Positions 44,501 through 55,445 of a stretch of 64,000 nt of DNA are shown here, in pieces. The stretch's first letter is position 1; every line of letters begins with the position of its first letter. The DNA is from Trifolium pratense (taxonomy: Eukaryota; Streptophyta; Magnoliopsida; Fabales; Fabaceae), in the NCBI RefSeq assembly GCF_020283565.1, contig NC_060065.1, forward strand, positions 46,612,409 through 46,676,408, written 5' to 3'. The notes beneath the pieces were generated by a model that saw only the letters and a program-made list of their open reading frames with translations, did not search any database and had not been told where the DNA came from. The position numbers were made by a program, and so were the translations under genes.

Positions 44501-45704
44501 ATATTTTCTAAAGAATTGAATTCATTTAAGTAGAAATATTTCAAAATTGCCATTAATATATTTTTTATTAAAATAAAATATTCTCTAATATATTTTTTAT
44601 TAAAATAAAATATTCTCTCAATTTATTTTGAATTTAAAATTAAATTTCAAAATCATAGAATATTATTATTATCACATCACATATAATCATGATTCATTTT
44701 GGTTATGTCTTCAATGTATTTAATTTTTTTATAGCCATTGTACCCAAGAAAAAACCTAATAGGAAATAAATCATGGACCCTGTTAATATTAGATTGATAC
44801 GTTTTATAATTAATATATTTAATCATTATGGTATTTAATTTGAATTCATTTAAGTGTATGTGTTTCAAAATTGGTATTAATATGTTTTCTAATTAATTGA
44901 AAATTTTCATTCTTGTAACAAAAAAACATTCTTTCCATTAACTTTGAATTTAAAATTTCAGAACCATAAAGTCAAAATAAATAATAATTCAGAACCATAG
45001 ATGACTCATAGCGTGCCATTTTTCGATGTTCTTTTATATCAAGTTTTTTCTATGTGAATAATAAACAGGTTTATTTTGCATATAAAAATAAAATATACAG
45101 ATTTATTTTGCTTATATTAATAGAACAATAACATTAGTTGATACTACTAAATTCTAATTTGTATAAGGAATATTGTCATTCTTCTACATGGATCTGGAAA
45201 TAAAAAATTATATCTCAAAATTAGTACGATTATAATTATTTATAAACATCATTTATGTACAAAACTTATATCAACAAAAAAATGTAGTAGAAAGATGTAA
45301 ATTAAAGATATATACCAACACATTGCAATTTGGATCGTCGGCTTCACTACTACAAATAAAACAATGAAGAGTCACGAAAATTATAAACATGTGTAATGTT
45401 CATCCAAAGACCTCTTATAGAATAACAAAGAGACATAACAAAGAGACATACCTGAAATCTGATTTGTAATGTTCATCAAAATACCTCTTATATAGAATAA
45501 TAAACATGGGTATATAAGTAATTTGCCCAAAATGTGTAGTTAAAACCATTACTAAAAATTAATTAAAAATATATTGATTCCTTTTTTGGAATATATCAAT
45601 GTTTTACACAAAATAAAAATAAAAATTTCACACAAATGAATTATTTGGACGTACATGAATAAAAAAAATATTAAATTTGCATAACTAATTAATATAGAAA
45701 TTAG

Positions 45705-45782
45705 ACCAATCGTTAGTTGGTCAGTGGTGATTGACGTTGAACTTGTCCCGAACCTGATTAAATTGGTGGTGAAAACAAAAAA
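45705..45782 (+). mobile_element. Internally deleted SINE with 14-bp TSD
   Basis: The unit reads GTTAGTTGGTCAGTGGTGAT...CCTGATTAAATTGGTGGTGA plus an A-rich tail. It is flanked by AATATAGAAATTAG (45691-45704 and 45783-45796). Compared with the fuller copy at 56408 it lacks the central B-box part. Confidence 0.75.
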
Positions 45783-46514
45783 AATATAGAAATTAGTAAT
45801 TTTTCGAAATTCATAAAAAATTGATTTTTTTTTTGAAATAATATATTATAATCTATAATTATTTTTTTTTTATTTTAACCATTTTGATCTAGCTAATGCA
45901 AAAACTTATATAGTAAGACAATAATTAATAATTAATTTTTTTTAAATAAGCTAAGAATCTCGTAAAATTGGAATATATTGAATGCATGATCATCAACGGA
46001 CGTGGTAATGCAACTTCAAATATAAAGAAACCACCAAAGTCTCAACCAAGTAAAATATTTCCTTTTAAAATTATTTTTAATAGGTGCATTAAATTCGATT
46101 TATAAACAATAATTGAAAAATGATTGAATTTCCAAATTAGCCAAAGATTCTAAGTAAAATGATATCATCATATATTAGAGAAATTGCAAAGGCCTTCATA
46201 GTTAGCCACATAGGAATTGGAGAAATATTAGAATGCCACATAAGACATGGATCAAGGAAATGGTGCCACATAGGAATAAGACCATGAGAGAGAAACTCCT
46301 AAATATATAAATAATAGATTAGGGCAGGAAAATAAGATGTTTTCTTTTTAGGCCGCCAACGTATCTTTTATACCCAAAAAATTTCAATTTTGCCCTTGAT
46401 AAAAACTTCGGTTCGCATAAATTGAAGTTTTTCCTAGTTCAAATTCTGGAAAAATTCGGTTAATAGAAATTGTCGTAAAAACCGAAGTTTTTATTGATGG
46501 GCAAAAAAGTAAAA

Positions 46515-46688
46515 GAGTTTAATTGATATGCACCGACGGTGTAAAATAGTTTTACACAATCGTCCAATAAACAACCATTATTTTGTCATGTCATATCAAT
46601 AAAGTGGGGTGATGTGGCGGAAAACATGGTTGATATTGGTTGACAGTGTAAAATTATTTTACACCGTCGGTGCATATCAATTAAATCC
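46515..46688. mobile_element. Mutator-type MITE, copy B
   Basis: The 174-bp element has TIRs GAGTTTAATTGATATGCACC / complementary GGATTTAATTGATATGCACC. The 9-bp TSD AAAGTAAAA is at 46506-46514 and 46689-46697. Closely related to copy A at 7749 and lies about 200 bp upstream of the RLP24 transcription start region. Confidence 0.9.
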
Positions 46689-46783
46689 AAAGTAAAAAGT
46701 AAAATCCATGAGAAAAAAGAATCATGGGGGCCTAAAGAGAAAAACATAGGGAAAATAAGCTTTCATAATCTCAATTGTAACCC

Positions 46784-46839
46784 AAGCCCAGTTGATTTAT
46801 TTTTTGAAGTAGCCCATTATTATTCACCGAAGAAAAGAA

Positions 46840-46871
<32 letters not shown>

Positions 46872-46898
46872 TATTAACAATTAATTATAAAACCCTAA
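46784..46898 (+). promoter_or_regulatory. RLP24 promoter: site II motifs, TATA and telo-box
   Basis: Site II type motifs (TGGGCTT, read on the minus strand as AAGCCCA at 46784-46790, and AGCCCA at 46811-46816) precede TATAAAA (46886-46892) and a telo-box AAACCCTAA (46890-46898). This pair is characteristic of plant ribosomal-protein and ribosome-biogenesis promoters. A leader intron appears likely (donor after CAAACTCCG near 47012, acceptor at 47341-47342). Confidence 0.6.
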
Positions 46899-47370
46899 AA
46901 ATCACCAAAATTCACCAGCTCCATCAAAACAACAAAGTTCACCGCACTGAACTCAACCGCCAGAAATCGCAGGCGGACTTGACCGCCGTCCGCCCGAAAG
47001 ACAACAAACTCCGGTGAGAACCTTTTCCTCTGTTTTCAATTTGTTGAATTTTCCTTCATCGCGATTTTCTGCCGCGAAAGCCGCCACTGCTAACGGCAAA
47101 GCAATTCCAAGCTAAAACGGCGCCGTTTCACATGATATCAGTATTAGTAGTAGCTTAATACATGTTAAACTTGTTTATTCCTTTTAGGTTATGTAACTGA
47201 TTAGGATTTTGCTTAATCTGATAATACAACTAGTTGTTATGTTAGCATTATGCTTCAAATTTTTTTCATTCTTTGAGGCTTTTGTGCAATAATAATTTAT
47301 AATTGTTAATATTGATTTTGGAACGTTTTGCTGGTTTTTCAGTGAAGTGTTTCTCTAGTCTGGAGGCACA

Positions 47371-48772
47371 ATGAGATTGGAGAAATGTTGGTTTTGTTCT
47401 TCGACTGTATATCCCGGACATGGAATTCAGTTTGTTCGTAACGATGCAAAGGTAATATCAAATTCACTCCATATTTTATGTGCTCTGTGTGGCAAAAAAA
47501 ATAGTAGATAATTGATAAGATAGCCTATAGTAGATGAACTTATAACTTATAGCTTATGAGCGAGTTTATAGCTATAAGCTTGCTGATTGAATTTGTAGTG
47601 TTTGTTGTAAAATTAGCAGTTGAATTAAGTTCTAAATATGAAATTACATAAAAAAAATATGATTAATTAATATTTATTTTTTAAAGTAAGATGATAAAGG
47701 TAAAATTGGAAGAAATATGATAAGCTATAAGCTAGTTGAATTAGCTTATACAAAAAAAGTTATAAGCTATAAGCTTATGAGAAAAAACTGTTACCAAACA
47801 GTTTTTTTTCAATATGAACGTATAAGATGTAAGGCACAAGCTCAATTTGGCATTTCCAGATATAGCCATGATCTTTCACTTTATCTTGAATTTATGTATT
47901 TTTTACTAAAATTAATAATTTATGAATTGTGTATTACATAACTTACTGCTCTAATTGGATAAGATGAGATGAAATGTTGGATCGAAGTGAGAAATGGAGT
48001 GAAACAGAATAGAATAGAACAAAGCTCCTATTTCTTGTTTGTTTGATGAAATCACAGTGACGGCCTGACGGATGATTGTGTTAATAGTGTAGCTTTTGCC
48101 AAAGTCACACTGGCGCACATACACTTTCATTATTTGGATTTCTGACGTCCAGTTTATGTGCAGATTTTTCGGTTTTGTAGATCAAAATGCCACAAGAACT
48201 TCAAAATGAAGAGAAATCCTCGGAAAGTAAAATGGACCAAGGCATATAGGCGAGTTCATGGAAAGGATATGACACAGGTTATTATCTTGATATTACTTAT
48301 TACATATCTGTTTAATTTAATTGTCTTGGTTTGGACAAACCTCTGAGCTATTATTATATCTTGTTTTAGGATTCAACCTTTGAGTTTGAGAGAAAGCGAA
48401 ACAGGCCTGAGAGATACGACAGGAATCTTGCTGAGAATGTACTCAAGGCAATTCCTAAGATTGATAAGATCAGAGTCAGTAGGGAGGAGAGCCACCATAA
48501 GAACAGGTCATTCTTTCACTCCTTGTTTTTTATATATATGTCTTTTGGAAAGCTTTGCAATTTCAAGGTTTTTTTGTTTGTCTTATTGCTGACATTTTTG
48601 TAAAAACTTCAATAGGATGAAAGGCAACAAGGATAAAGCACGGAGGGAAGCACAGAAGGAATTGAAGCAGGACATCGTTTTGATCACAGAACCTAACTCT
48701 ACACCAGGCGATAAGATCACAGTCAATGTTACCCAACAACTGCCAGAAGAGAATCCTCTCATGGAAGAGTGA
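47371..48772 (+). CDS. RLP24: Ribosome biogenesis protein RLP24 (L24e family)
   Basis: Four exons: 47371-47451, 48164-48277, 48370-48506 and 48616-48772, all GT-AG, giving 162 aa. The N-terminus [20 protein letters not shown] with C6, C9, C32 and C36 forms the L24e zinc-binding fold. [20 protein letters not shown] is the conserved basic block, and a C-terminal extension with [15 protein letters not shown] separates RLP24 from ribosomal protein L24 itself. RLP24 occupies the L24 site on pre-60S particles in the nucleolus and recruits the AAA-ATPase that releases it in the cytoplasm (known from yeast). The length agrees with plant and animal orthologues. Promoter motifs fit the role. Confidence 0.96.
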
Positions 48773-49383
48773 TTCTATCAGTGTTGCACTTTTGTTTGTT
48801 TTTGCCAGTTTAATTTATGTGGCTGTATTTGTTTCTTGCATAAGGCCCAAGTTACCGGTTGCCTTGTGATTATTAATTTAAGTCGAATGTTGTGGTTTTT
48901 GAACGAAATTTTGAGTAAATGTTGTGTAACGTCTCTTAGACAATGGTTATGTTCTGTGAGATAGTGAACTGTTCTAAAGAAATTTTGATAGATGTTACTT
49001 AAATTCTTGGCCATAGCATATTCATTCTCTGAAGGTACTATAAATGTCTTGAGACCACAAGTTAAATTGAAAGAAGACTACATAGGTGACAAAATTCTTA
49101 TTCAAGAGTATTAACGTTTTAAGACAACAAGTTAAATTGAAAGAAGTGCTATTTTTGTGACTGTTCTTTGTTGTAGATAATTACTTTGTTAGGAGACATT
49201 GACCTATGTATTTATTTTGTAAGGACTCCTACAGGTATACAACCTTTTTTTGAAGAAAATTAAAATGCTATGTACATTCTATAACTCAGAATTTATAATA
49301 TTTGCTCTATGAGCATACTTATGTTCTCTACCATTAATGAAAGATACAAACCACAAAAAAAATGAGAGAAAAAAAAATTAAAA

Positions 49384-49457
49384 CGCTAGAAGGAGGGGTT
49401 GAACCTCCGACCTTGTGGTTAACAGCCACACACTCTAACCAACTGAGCTATTCCAGC
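49384..49457 (-). tRNA. tRNA-Asn (anticodon GTT)
   Basis: 74 nt on the minus strand, starting GCTGGAATAGCTCAGTTGGT and ending TCTAGCG. The acceptor stem, the D arm GCTC/GAGT (one G-U pair), the anticodon loop CTGTTAA with GTT and the T arm GGAGGTTCAACCCCTCC fold correctly. A T-run follows on the minus strand (49367-49378). Nuclear Pol III gene. Confidence 0.97.
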
Positions 49458-49518
49458 TTTTGATTTGGAAAACAATAATTACATTTTTATTATTCTATCA
49501 TACACGCACCCTCTCACC

Positions 49519-50220
49519 TAGGGGTGATCGTATCCGAACCAATCCAAAAGTAAAACCGCAAATCGAACCAAACCAAACCGAAAACCGCAAAAACCGCATT
49601 TGGTTTGGATGTATTTGGATGGCTTTCTTACTGAACCGCAAACCGCAAAACCGCAAACCGCAAAAACCGCAAAAACCGCGGATAACCGCAAAAACCGCAT
49701 TAAGTTACTATTATATATTTATATTCCAATATCGTAAAAGAAAATATATTTATATTCCAATATACATGCCCAATTACCAAGTCAGTCGACCAAATTAATC
49801 GAACTTCAAGTTGTTTTTATTTTTTGTACTGAAATTTTATTTTGGTGTTGTAATGTTATTTTAAATAAACAAATTTTATCGGTACCGTGATGTTATTTTG
49901 AAAATTCAATTTTTTTATATATTTAAAATTGTAAGTTACTATAATGTTATTTTGGATAAATAATTTTTGTTGGTACTACAATGTTATTTTGGAACTTCAA
50001 TTTTTTATTTTTTTTTTTATGCTTAAAATTGTTCGGTACAATCGTTATGTTTTAAACCGCACCAACCGAACCGATCCAAACCGCATTGGTTTGGTTTGGT
50101 TTGGTTTGGATGACTTTTTAAAAATCAACCGAACCAAACCGAACCGCATGCATTTTTATCTCGCGGTTAGGATGACTTTTATGCTCAAAACCGAACCAAA
50201 CCGCACCGCGATCACCCCTA
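49519..50220. mobile_element. Non-autonomous hAT element (702 bp)
   Basis: The terminal inverted repeat TAGGGGTGATCG / CGATCACCCCTA is perfect over 12 bp. The 8-bp TSD CTCTCACC is at 49511-49518 and 50221-50228. Both subterminal zones are packed with AACCGCAAACCGC and GGTTTGGTTTGG motifs in opposite orientation; the centre is AT-rich. Apparent frames inside are repeat-derived. Confidence 0.92.
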
Positions 50221-50286
50221 CTCTCACCAACATTTCTATGTCAAAATAACCCCACAAAGTACAGACAAGTTTGAATTATTTTAAAT

Positions 50287-50332
50287 TAAACAGAGTTCTT
50301 TTTTTTTTTGACAATAAAATAAACAGAGTTCT
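50287..50332 (-). repeat. Micro-insertion with 13-bp TSD
   Basis: TAAACAGAGTTCT is at 50287-50299 and 50320-50332. The minus strand of the insert reads TTTTATTGTC plus 10 A. Confidence 0.75.
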
Positions 50333-50649
50333 ATTTAGAGAAATAGACAAACAAATTTGAATTAAAGTGGACTTAGGGAGTAGAAATAATATAGAAAATA
50401 TTTCTAAAAAAAAATAAAAAACAAATTTCTAATTGAGATAGCTGGCCTCGTTTGTTGTCTATCAAATCATCAAAATTCCCAATATTCCCGCTAATAGACT
50501 TGATGTTAAGTTTTATAAAAAAACAAGTAATTAAGGTAGACACGATACAACACAACCACTAAAAAGAATCAACAAGTAATATTGTATATTTCATGCTAGA
50601 CATGTACATATATTTTAGGATTTTAGGATAATTCTATGGTACCTATAAA

Positions 50650-50800
50650 AGAGGGTTAAAAAGTCCCAAATCGGTTGTGAGATGTCATTGACAAGTGTTT
50701 ATAAGTAAGTGACAATTCTCACCTTACAAGCCGATTTTGTAAGGTTGAGTTAGACCCAATATCCAATTTTAAGAGAGGTTGATTTTGTTGATGTGTAATT
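50650..50800 (+). repeat. Dispersed legume repeat (TRIM/LTR-like)
   Basis: AAAGTCCCAAATCGGTTGTG, AAGTGTTTATAAGTAAGTGA, CTCACCTTACAAGCCGATTT and TTGTAAGGTTGAGTTAGACC follow in order, a pattern seen again in diverged inverse form at 11449. Confidence 0.5.
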
Positions 50801-51118
50801 TAAACCGTCTAATTATAAATCAACGATTGAGATTGAAAACATTGTGAGACTGTGCACCGTCTTGACAGCAACAATCCTGATTTTTTTTTTTAAACACAAC
50901 TTTGTTTTAATTTATGTACACACTCAATATTTATTTGAGTTCCAATAAAATGATGTATATCTAATTGACAATAACGCGATAACAAAAAAAAATGTATGTA
51001 TGTAATAAAAGAATTTCAAATGGAACTATGCAAATTTTCTAGTAAAAGATGACCCGGTCTTTATGTTCTTTTGGAGGAAGTGAATTTATTGGAACTATAT
51101 AAGGCCAAGACACAAGAA

Positions 51119-51418
51119 TTAATCCCTTTGCTGTTTGATTCTACATATAATTTCTGAATTGTCACTTTCACGTTTAAATCTTCTTTCAACTAATACTAAA
51201 TTTGCATCAAAAGATAAAGAAGAACAAAAATAGTGGGATCTAATCACGTAGTGAGCTAAAGTGGTTAATGAACTTCCTGTTGGGTCAGAAGAAGGTAGTC
51301 GAAGATCATTCACATTGTTCTCAATTGAACTATGCAACTGAGTTAGACACCACATCTTAACCAAAAACCTTAAGGCATTAGGTTTTATAAAGTGTTTAAC
51401 CTTCATTTTTCTAAACAA
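51119..51418 (-). CDS. Unassigned 99-codon ORF (tentative)
   Basis: The frame reads MFRKMKVKHFIKPNALRFLV and later SSDPTGSSLTTLAHYVIRSH and RRFKRESDNSEIICRIKQQR. Composition is more protein-like than nearby chance frames, but I recognise no domain and see no clear promoter or partner exons. It may be a gene relic. Confidence 0.2.
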   Translation of the reverse strand: MFRKMKVKHFIKPNALRFLVKMWCLTQLHSSIENNVNDLRLPSSDPTGSSLTTLAHYVIRSHYFCSSLSFDANLVLVERRFKRESDNSEIICRIKQQRD

Positions 51419-51961
51419 CGCGAGACTTAATTTACCTCACAATTGCCACAACACTTAACCTAAGACAAATCATTCGAGAGAACTTAGTTTAATTCTTGGT
51501 AAAAATAATTTTTGACCATTTATTTATCTCGTATCTGAAATATAGATTACTGAAACCCCTTTACCTTGAGAACCAAATAATTAATAAAAAATAGCGGGAT
51601 AAAAGGGGTATACAAATAAAGGCTCAAAATTATAAATTAAAAAATAGGCTCAAAATTTTAAATTAAAAAAAGGAGACTACCTTTACGAGTTTAATAAAGT
51701 AGAAAAATCAAACGTGAAATTAAACGAATAATATAATAATATATTAGTATAAAAAGTATTTTTTTTTTAAGAACCGTAACCTCTATCATTCTCTTCTATC
51801 TTTGCCCCTGAAAATAATCACTATCATATGGTGGTGAAAATTTTGTATTAGTAAATATTTTTGGTTGAGGAGGTGTTGTCCCAATTTATTGTGCAATTAT
51901 TGAATTTTGTTATTCAAATTCCAAATGATGTTTATTGAGATAACAATCATTACTTACTACT

Positions 51962-52092
51962 CTTTTCGATCACTATTATAAGCAAAAAATAATTTTTTAG
52001 GTTTATTGTAAAATTGATATAGACCAAATACATCAATTTTTCAATGAACCTAAAATGTGATTATTTATTTATTTATAATAGTGATGGAGGGT
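51962..52092. mobile_element. Stowaway-like MITE, diverged
   Basis: The left ACTCTTTTCGATCACTATTA and right TTTATAATAGTGATGGAGGG are inverted repeats. AAATACATCAATTTTTC inside is shared with the copy at 10264. Confidence 0.55.
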
Positions 52093-52099
52093 ATATAAG

Positions 52100-52141
52100 A
52101 TTTCATATTTAGTTCCTTAAAAAAAATAATTTCATATTTAG
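52100..52141 (+). repeat. Micro-insertion with 13-bp TSD
   Basis: ATTTCATATTTAG is at 52100-52112 and 52129-52141, flanking TTCCTTAAAAAAAATA. A less perfect case (AAGTTAAAGCAGCAT / AAATTAAAGCAACAT around an insert reading CTTCACCAAAAAAAC on the minus strand) lies at 52234-52278. Confidence 0.7.
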
Positions 52142-52505
52142 TATTTGAAGAATGATATTGGTCTCTATTCTCATAAATTACTCAGCACTTTCTCCTTATT
52201 TATGATTCTTCATAATCACCCAACCATGGTACAAAGTTAAAGCAGCATGTTTTTTTGGTGAAGAAATTAAAGCAACATATGATCATGTCACAAACAGTAC
52301 CTAAAAGATAGTATAGGGTAGGTGGAGGACCAACTTTTTCCGGTAATAAAGCCTTTTATTTCTTTTTCTTTTTCAATTTCTACATCATTGTATTTTTAAA
52401 TCATGTAATTAACTGTCGAAACAGATTTAAAAAATACACTACCTAGTTTCTGCCTCAATATTAGTATAATTAAGGTAAGGACCATTATTAAAATTATATA
52501 ATTTA

Positions 52506-52696
52506 GGATTTGGATCTGCTGCTGTAATAATTACACACAATTGCATGTAGTAGTTGATCCCAGTCATCGAATTGTGATCCAACGGCTCAGTTTTTTTTTA
52601 TTTTTACATAATATATTTGATCTCGGACCTTCATTTCTGATCAGACGGCCAACAACAATTATTGTGTGACGCAGTAACCGTGTTAAATCTAAATCG
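52506..52696. mobile_element. Imperfect TIR repeat
   Basis: The left GATTTGGATCTGCTGCTGTA and right AGTAACCGTGTTAAATCTAA are roughly inverted. Non-coding. The remaining DNA from 52142 to 53031 shows no gene. Confidence 0.35.
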
Positions 52697-53031
52697 CATA
52701 ATTTATAAGGTATGAAAGAGATACGAGAGTGTCATGTTAAATACAAATGATAATGTAATAGTCCTATCACAAAACAAGATTGTCTTACCCTGCCTCCTCT
52801 CATTCATTTTCATTCTCTTCCATAAAACCAAACACTTGAATGTCTCCAAAATCCTCCGAGCACAATTTGATCCGTGGCATCAAAGTTTTTTATTTGTCGT
52901 AACGTTTCTATCACGGCCACATGACCGTGATCGAGACCAATTAACCTTTAATATCTTCAATTCTATGCAATATTGAGAATCACGACACAACTGCAATTTA
53001 AAACCTTGCATATCATTTTTTCATCTCCAAC

Positions 53032-53952
53032 ATGAATATATCAAACATAATCTCTTGTTTTAGTGAAAATGCAGTAAATGTGTCACATTCTTCATCAAAA
53101 TCTTGCATATCTCAAAATCTCATACCTTCAACACTAAACTCAATCTCATCAATCTACAAAACAATCCTCTCCAACAAAAAACAAATTTTGATCAAAGTCA
53201 CATGGTGTAAAAGCCAATCAAATCAAGGACTCAAAATAATCTTCAATGAAGAAGATTCACTAGCTTCAAGAACATTCACACTCAACACAAATTCAAGGCT
53301 TTTCAGAAAGAAAAAAGGAAGCAAATTTATGGAAATGGAACATTTTCATGATTCAAAAGTTGAAATCTTTTGGGATCTTTCAAATGCAAGATATGAAACT
53401 AGTCCTGAACCTATTGATGGATTTTATGTTGCAATTTTAGTAGATTCAGAAATTGGTCTTATTTTAGGTGACAATATAAGTGAAGAAAATTTAATAAAGA
53501 AGGTGAAAAAAAAAACCATTTTGGCTAAAGTTTCACTTTTTTCAAGAAGTGAATATTTTTCAGGTAACACACTTTATTTTTCAACTAAGGCTAAGTTTTG
53601 TGTGAGTGGAAATTTGCATGATATTTTGATTAAATGTATTGATGAAAATGAAGGGTTTAATAATAAATCACATGTTTTGAATGTTTTTATTGATAAGAAG
53701 ATTGTGATTAGTGTGAAGAGGTTGAAGTGGAATTTTAGGGGGAATCAAACAATTTTTGTTGATGGGTTATTAGTGGATTTATTATGGGATGTTCATAATT
53801 GGTTTTTTAAAGGTGTTAATGGTTATGCTGTGTTTATGTTTAGGACTAGGAGTGGTTTGGATAATAGATTATGGTTAGAGGAGAAATTGGAAGTGAAAGA
53901 TAAAGATAGTGTTGAATATTCCTTGTTGATTTATGCTTGTAAAACCACATAA
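53032..53952 (+). CDS. DUF868 family protein
   Basis: Single exon, 306 aa, no signal peptide or membrane segment. The plant DUF868 pattern is clear: SIYKTILSNKKQILIKVTWC near residue 40-60, SRLFRKKKGSKFME (about 88-101), KVEIFWDLSNARYETSPEPI (about 109-128), GFYVAILVDSEIGLILGD (about 130-147), then the C-terminal IFVDGLLVDLLWDVHNWFF and GYAVFMFRTRSG. The whole domain is present at normal length. Biochemical function of DUF868 proteins is unknown. Flanking DNA on both sides is repeat-rich and gives no functional context. Confidence 0.93.
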   Translation: MNISNIISCFSENAVNVSHSSSKSCISQNLIPSTLNSISSIYKTILSNKKQILIKVTWCKSQSNQGLKIIFNEEDSLASRTFTLNTNSRLFRKKKGSKFMEMEHFHDSKVEIFWDLSNARYETSPEPIDGFYVAILVDSEIGLILGDNISEENLIKKVKKKTILAKVSLFSRSEYFSGNTLYFSTKAKFCVSGNLHDILIKCIDENEGFNNKSHVLNVFIDKKIVISVKRLKWNFRGNQTIFVDGLLVDLLWDVHNWFFKGVNGYAVFMFRTRSGLDNRLWLEEKLEVKDKDSVEYSLLIYACKTT

Positions 53953-55445
53953 TATAATGGAACTTGATTTTTTATTTCATGTTGTTTTGTTTTTCTCTTC
54001 ATTATTGCCTTGACTCTTTCTTTCTTAATTACCTTTCTTTTTGAAAGGATATTACATGCTAATTATTTTCTTTTTTTTAAGCTATTGTAGTTAGAATTTT
54101 GACTTCTATCACCTAAAGTATATCACGACTTAGGCTATTTGAATATGATATGAAACTCAAATAAAAATTCTTCTTAGAGAGAATAATATTATTACCAACT
54201 CTTCTAACATCATCTTTGTCATAGTACTAAATATTCACTAAAGTTTCATATATAAGAAAAATTTAAAACATGTTTTTTCATTTTTAAATTCCTTAACATG
54301 TACTGTATTTGTAATGCACAAGTTGGCATGACCTTTTCAACAATAGAAAACATAAAATAAATTATTAGCCGACAGAAATTTGAATAATTAATTACAAAAT
54401 ACTAGTTGGTTGTTGTGCTTGTGTGAGACTGGATCCTCTCAAGTGATGGTGGAGGTCCAACGAAATCTCAAACACTAATTTATACTAGTAACAGATAAAG
54501 TTAAGAAAAAATGAAGGGCGAAGATTTAAACCGGACACTCTCTACTATAGACCTTTGTTAGTGTAAACCCCATTGGGGATCTATTTTTCATTTGTTTGTG
54601 TTTTATTCACTCTAAATTTCTACCAAACATTTTGTCATATGAAAGGAAAAAGTACTATAAATATCTTAACCACAAATATTTCTCGAATTAGACGTGTTAG
54701 TGTATTGGTCACATATCAATATTCGACATTGATGCGATTACATTAAACGATATTATTTTTTAAATTATTATCAACTTTGAGGGATTCTGGTGTGGTGGTA
54801 GTAGTTGAATAACTTTTGGCCTTTACAGGAGAATAAAGTTGAGTGAGAATCTTGCTAATGAGCAATATCTTGACCACATTATTCTTCTATGCTCTTTTCA
54901 AAAGTGACTAAAAATAACTGTACATCATAAGAATCCACTAAACAAATATTGTTGGTTGGTTATGGTCGGTACTTCAAAATAGTGTAGTCATGAGTAGTAA
55001 TGTTTTGGTTAAATATTTAAATTATAGTTTTTTTTCACCAACAAAGATGAGAATGCAAAATAAATTAGAGAAATTACATAATTTTTTTTATTGCAAAGAG
55101 GGCTAAAAAGAGCTCAAGAAAATTATAACTACAGAGATTAACTACTAACAAATGATTAAAGTGGGATGAACAATTTGCAAAGAACACCCATAATATCAAG
55201 AGACTCACATTTATGAAACAAATGAATAAAAATAAACAAGATTAGCTAGCTACTATAGATTGTTAATAAAAATTAATTCAAAGCTGGTTTGATCCATACA
55301 AAAGAATTCAAAATGAAATTATAAATACTGTAAACCATCGTATCATTAACCGGTGTAGGATTAAAGATCTCCCCCGATACGGTGGAGGTCCCGTAGCACG
55401 TCACGAGACTAAGCGGTTGAGCAATTGACGTACTTGAGCCAAACT
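53953..55445. other. Intergenic DNA, no gene seen
   Basis: AT-rich with small GC patches (54430-54550, 55340-55430) that look like worn repeat pieces. No coding frame or RNA gene was supported. Confidence 0.5.

Larger units (their letters stand above)
42521..46318 (-). mobile_element. Non-autonomous Helitron (3.8 kb)
   Basis: On the minus strand the 5' end is TCTATTATTTATATATTTAG (from 46318) after a host A. The 3' end is hairpin ACCCGTGC-AAT-GCACGGGT, eight bases, then CTAG (42524-42521) before a host T. TC start, 3' hairpin close to CTAG and insertion between A and T are the defining Helitron traits; no TSD is expected. No Rep-helicase is encoded. It holds three internal repeats (about 42892, 43229 and 44085), a LINE tail, SINE-like DNA and a micro-insertion. 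Confidence 0.75.

Noticed and set aside
49460..49798. 112-codon frame, and the opposite-strand frame at 49518-49700
   Set aside because: Both are made of AACCGCAAA-type repeats of the hAT element and have no protein-like composition.
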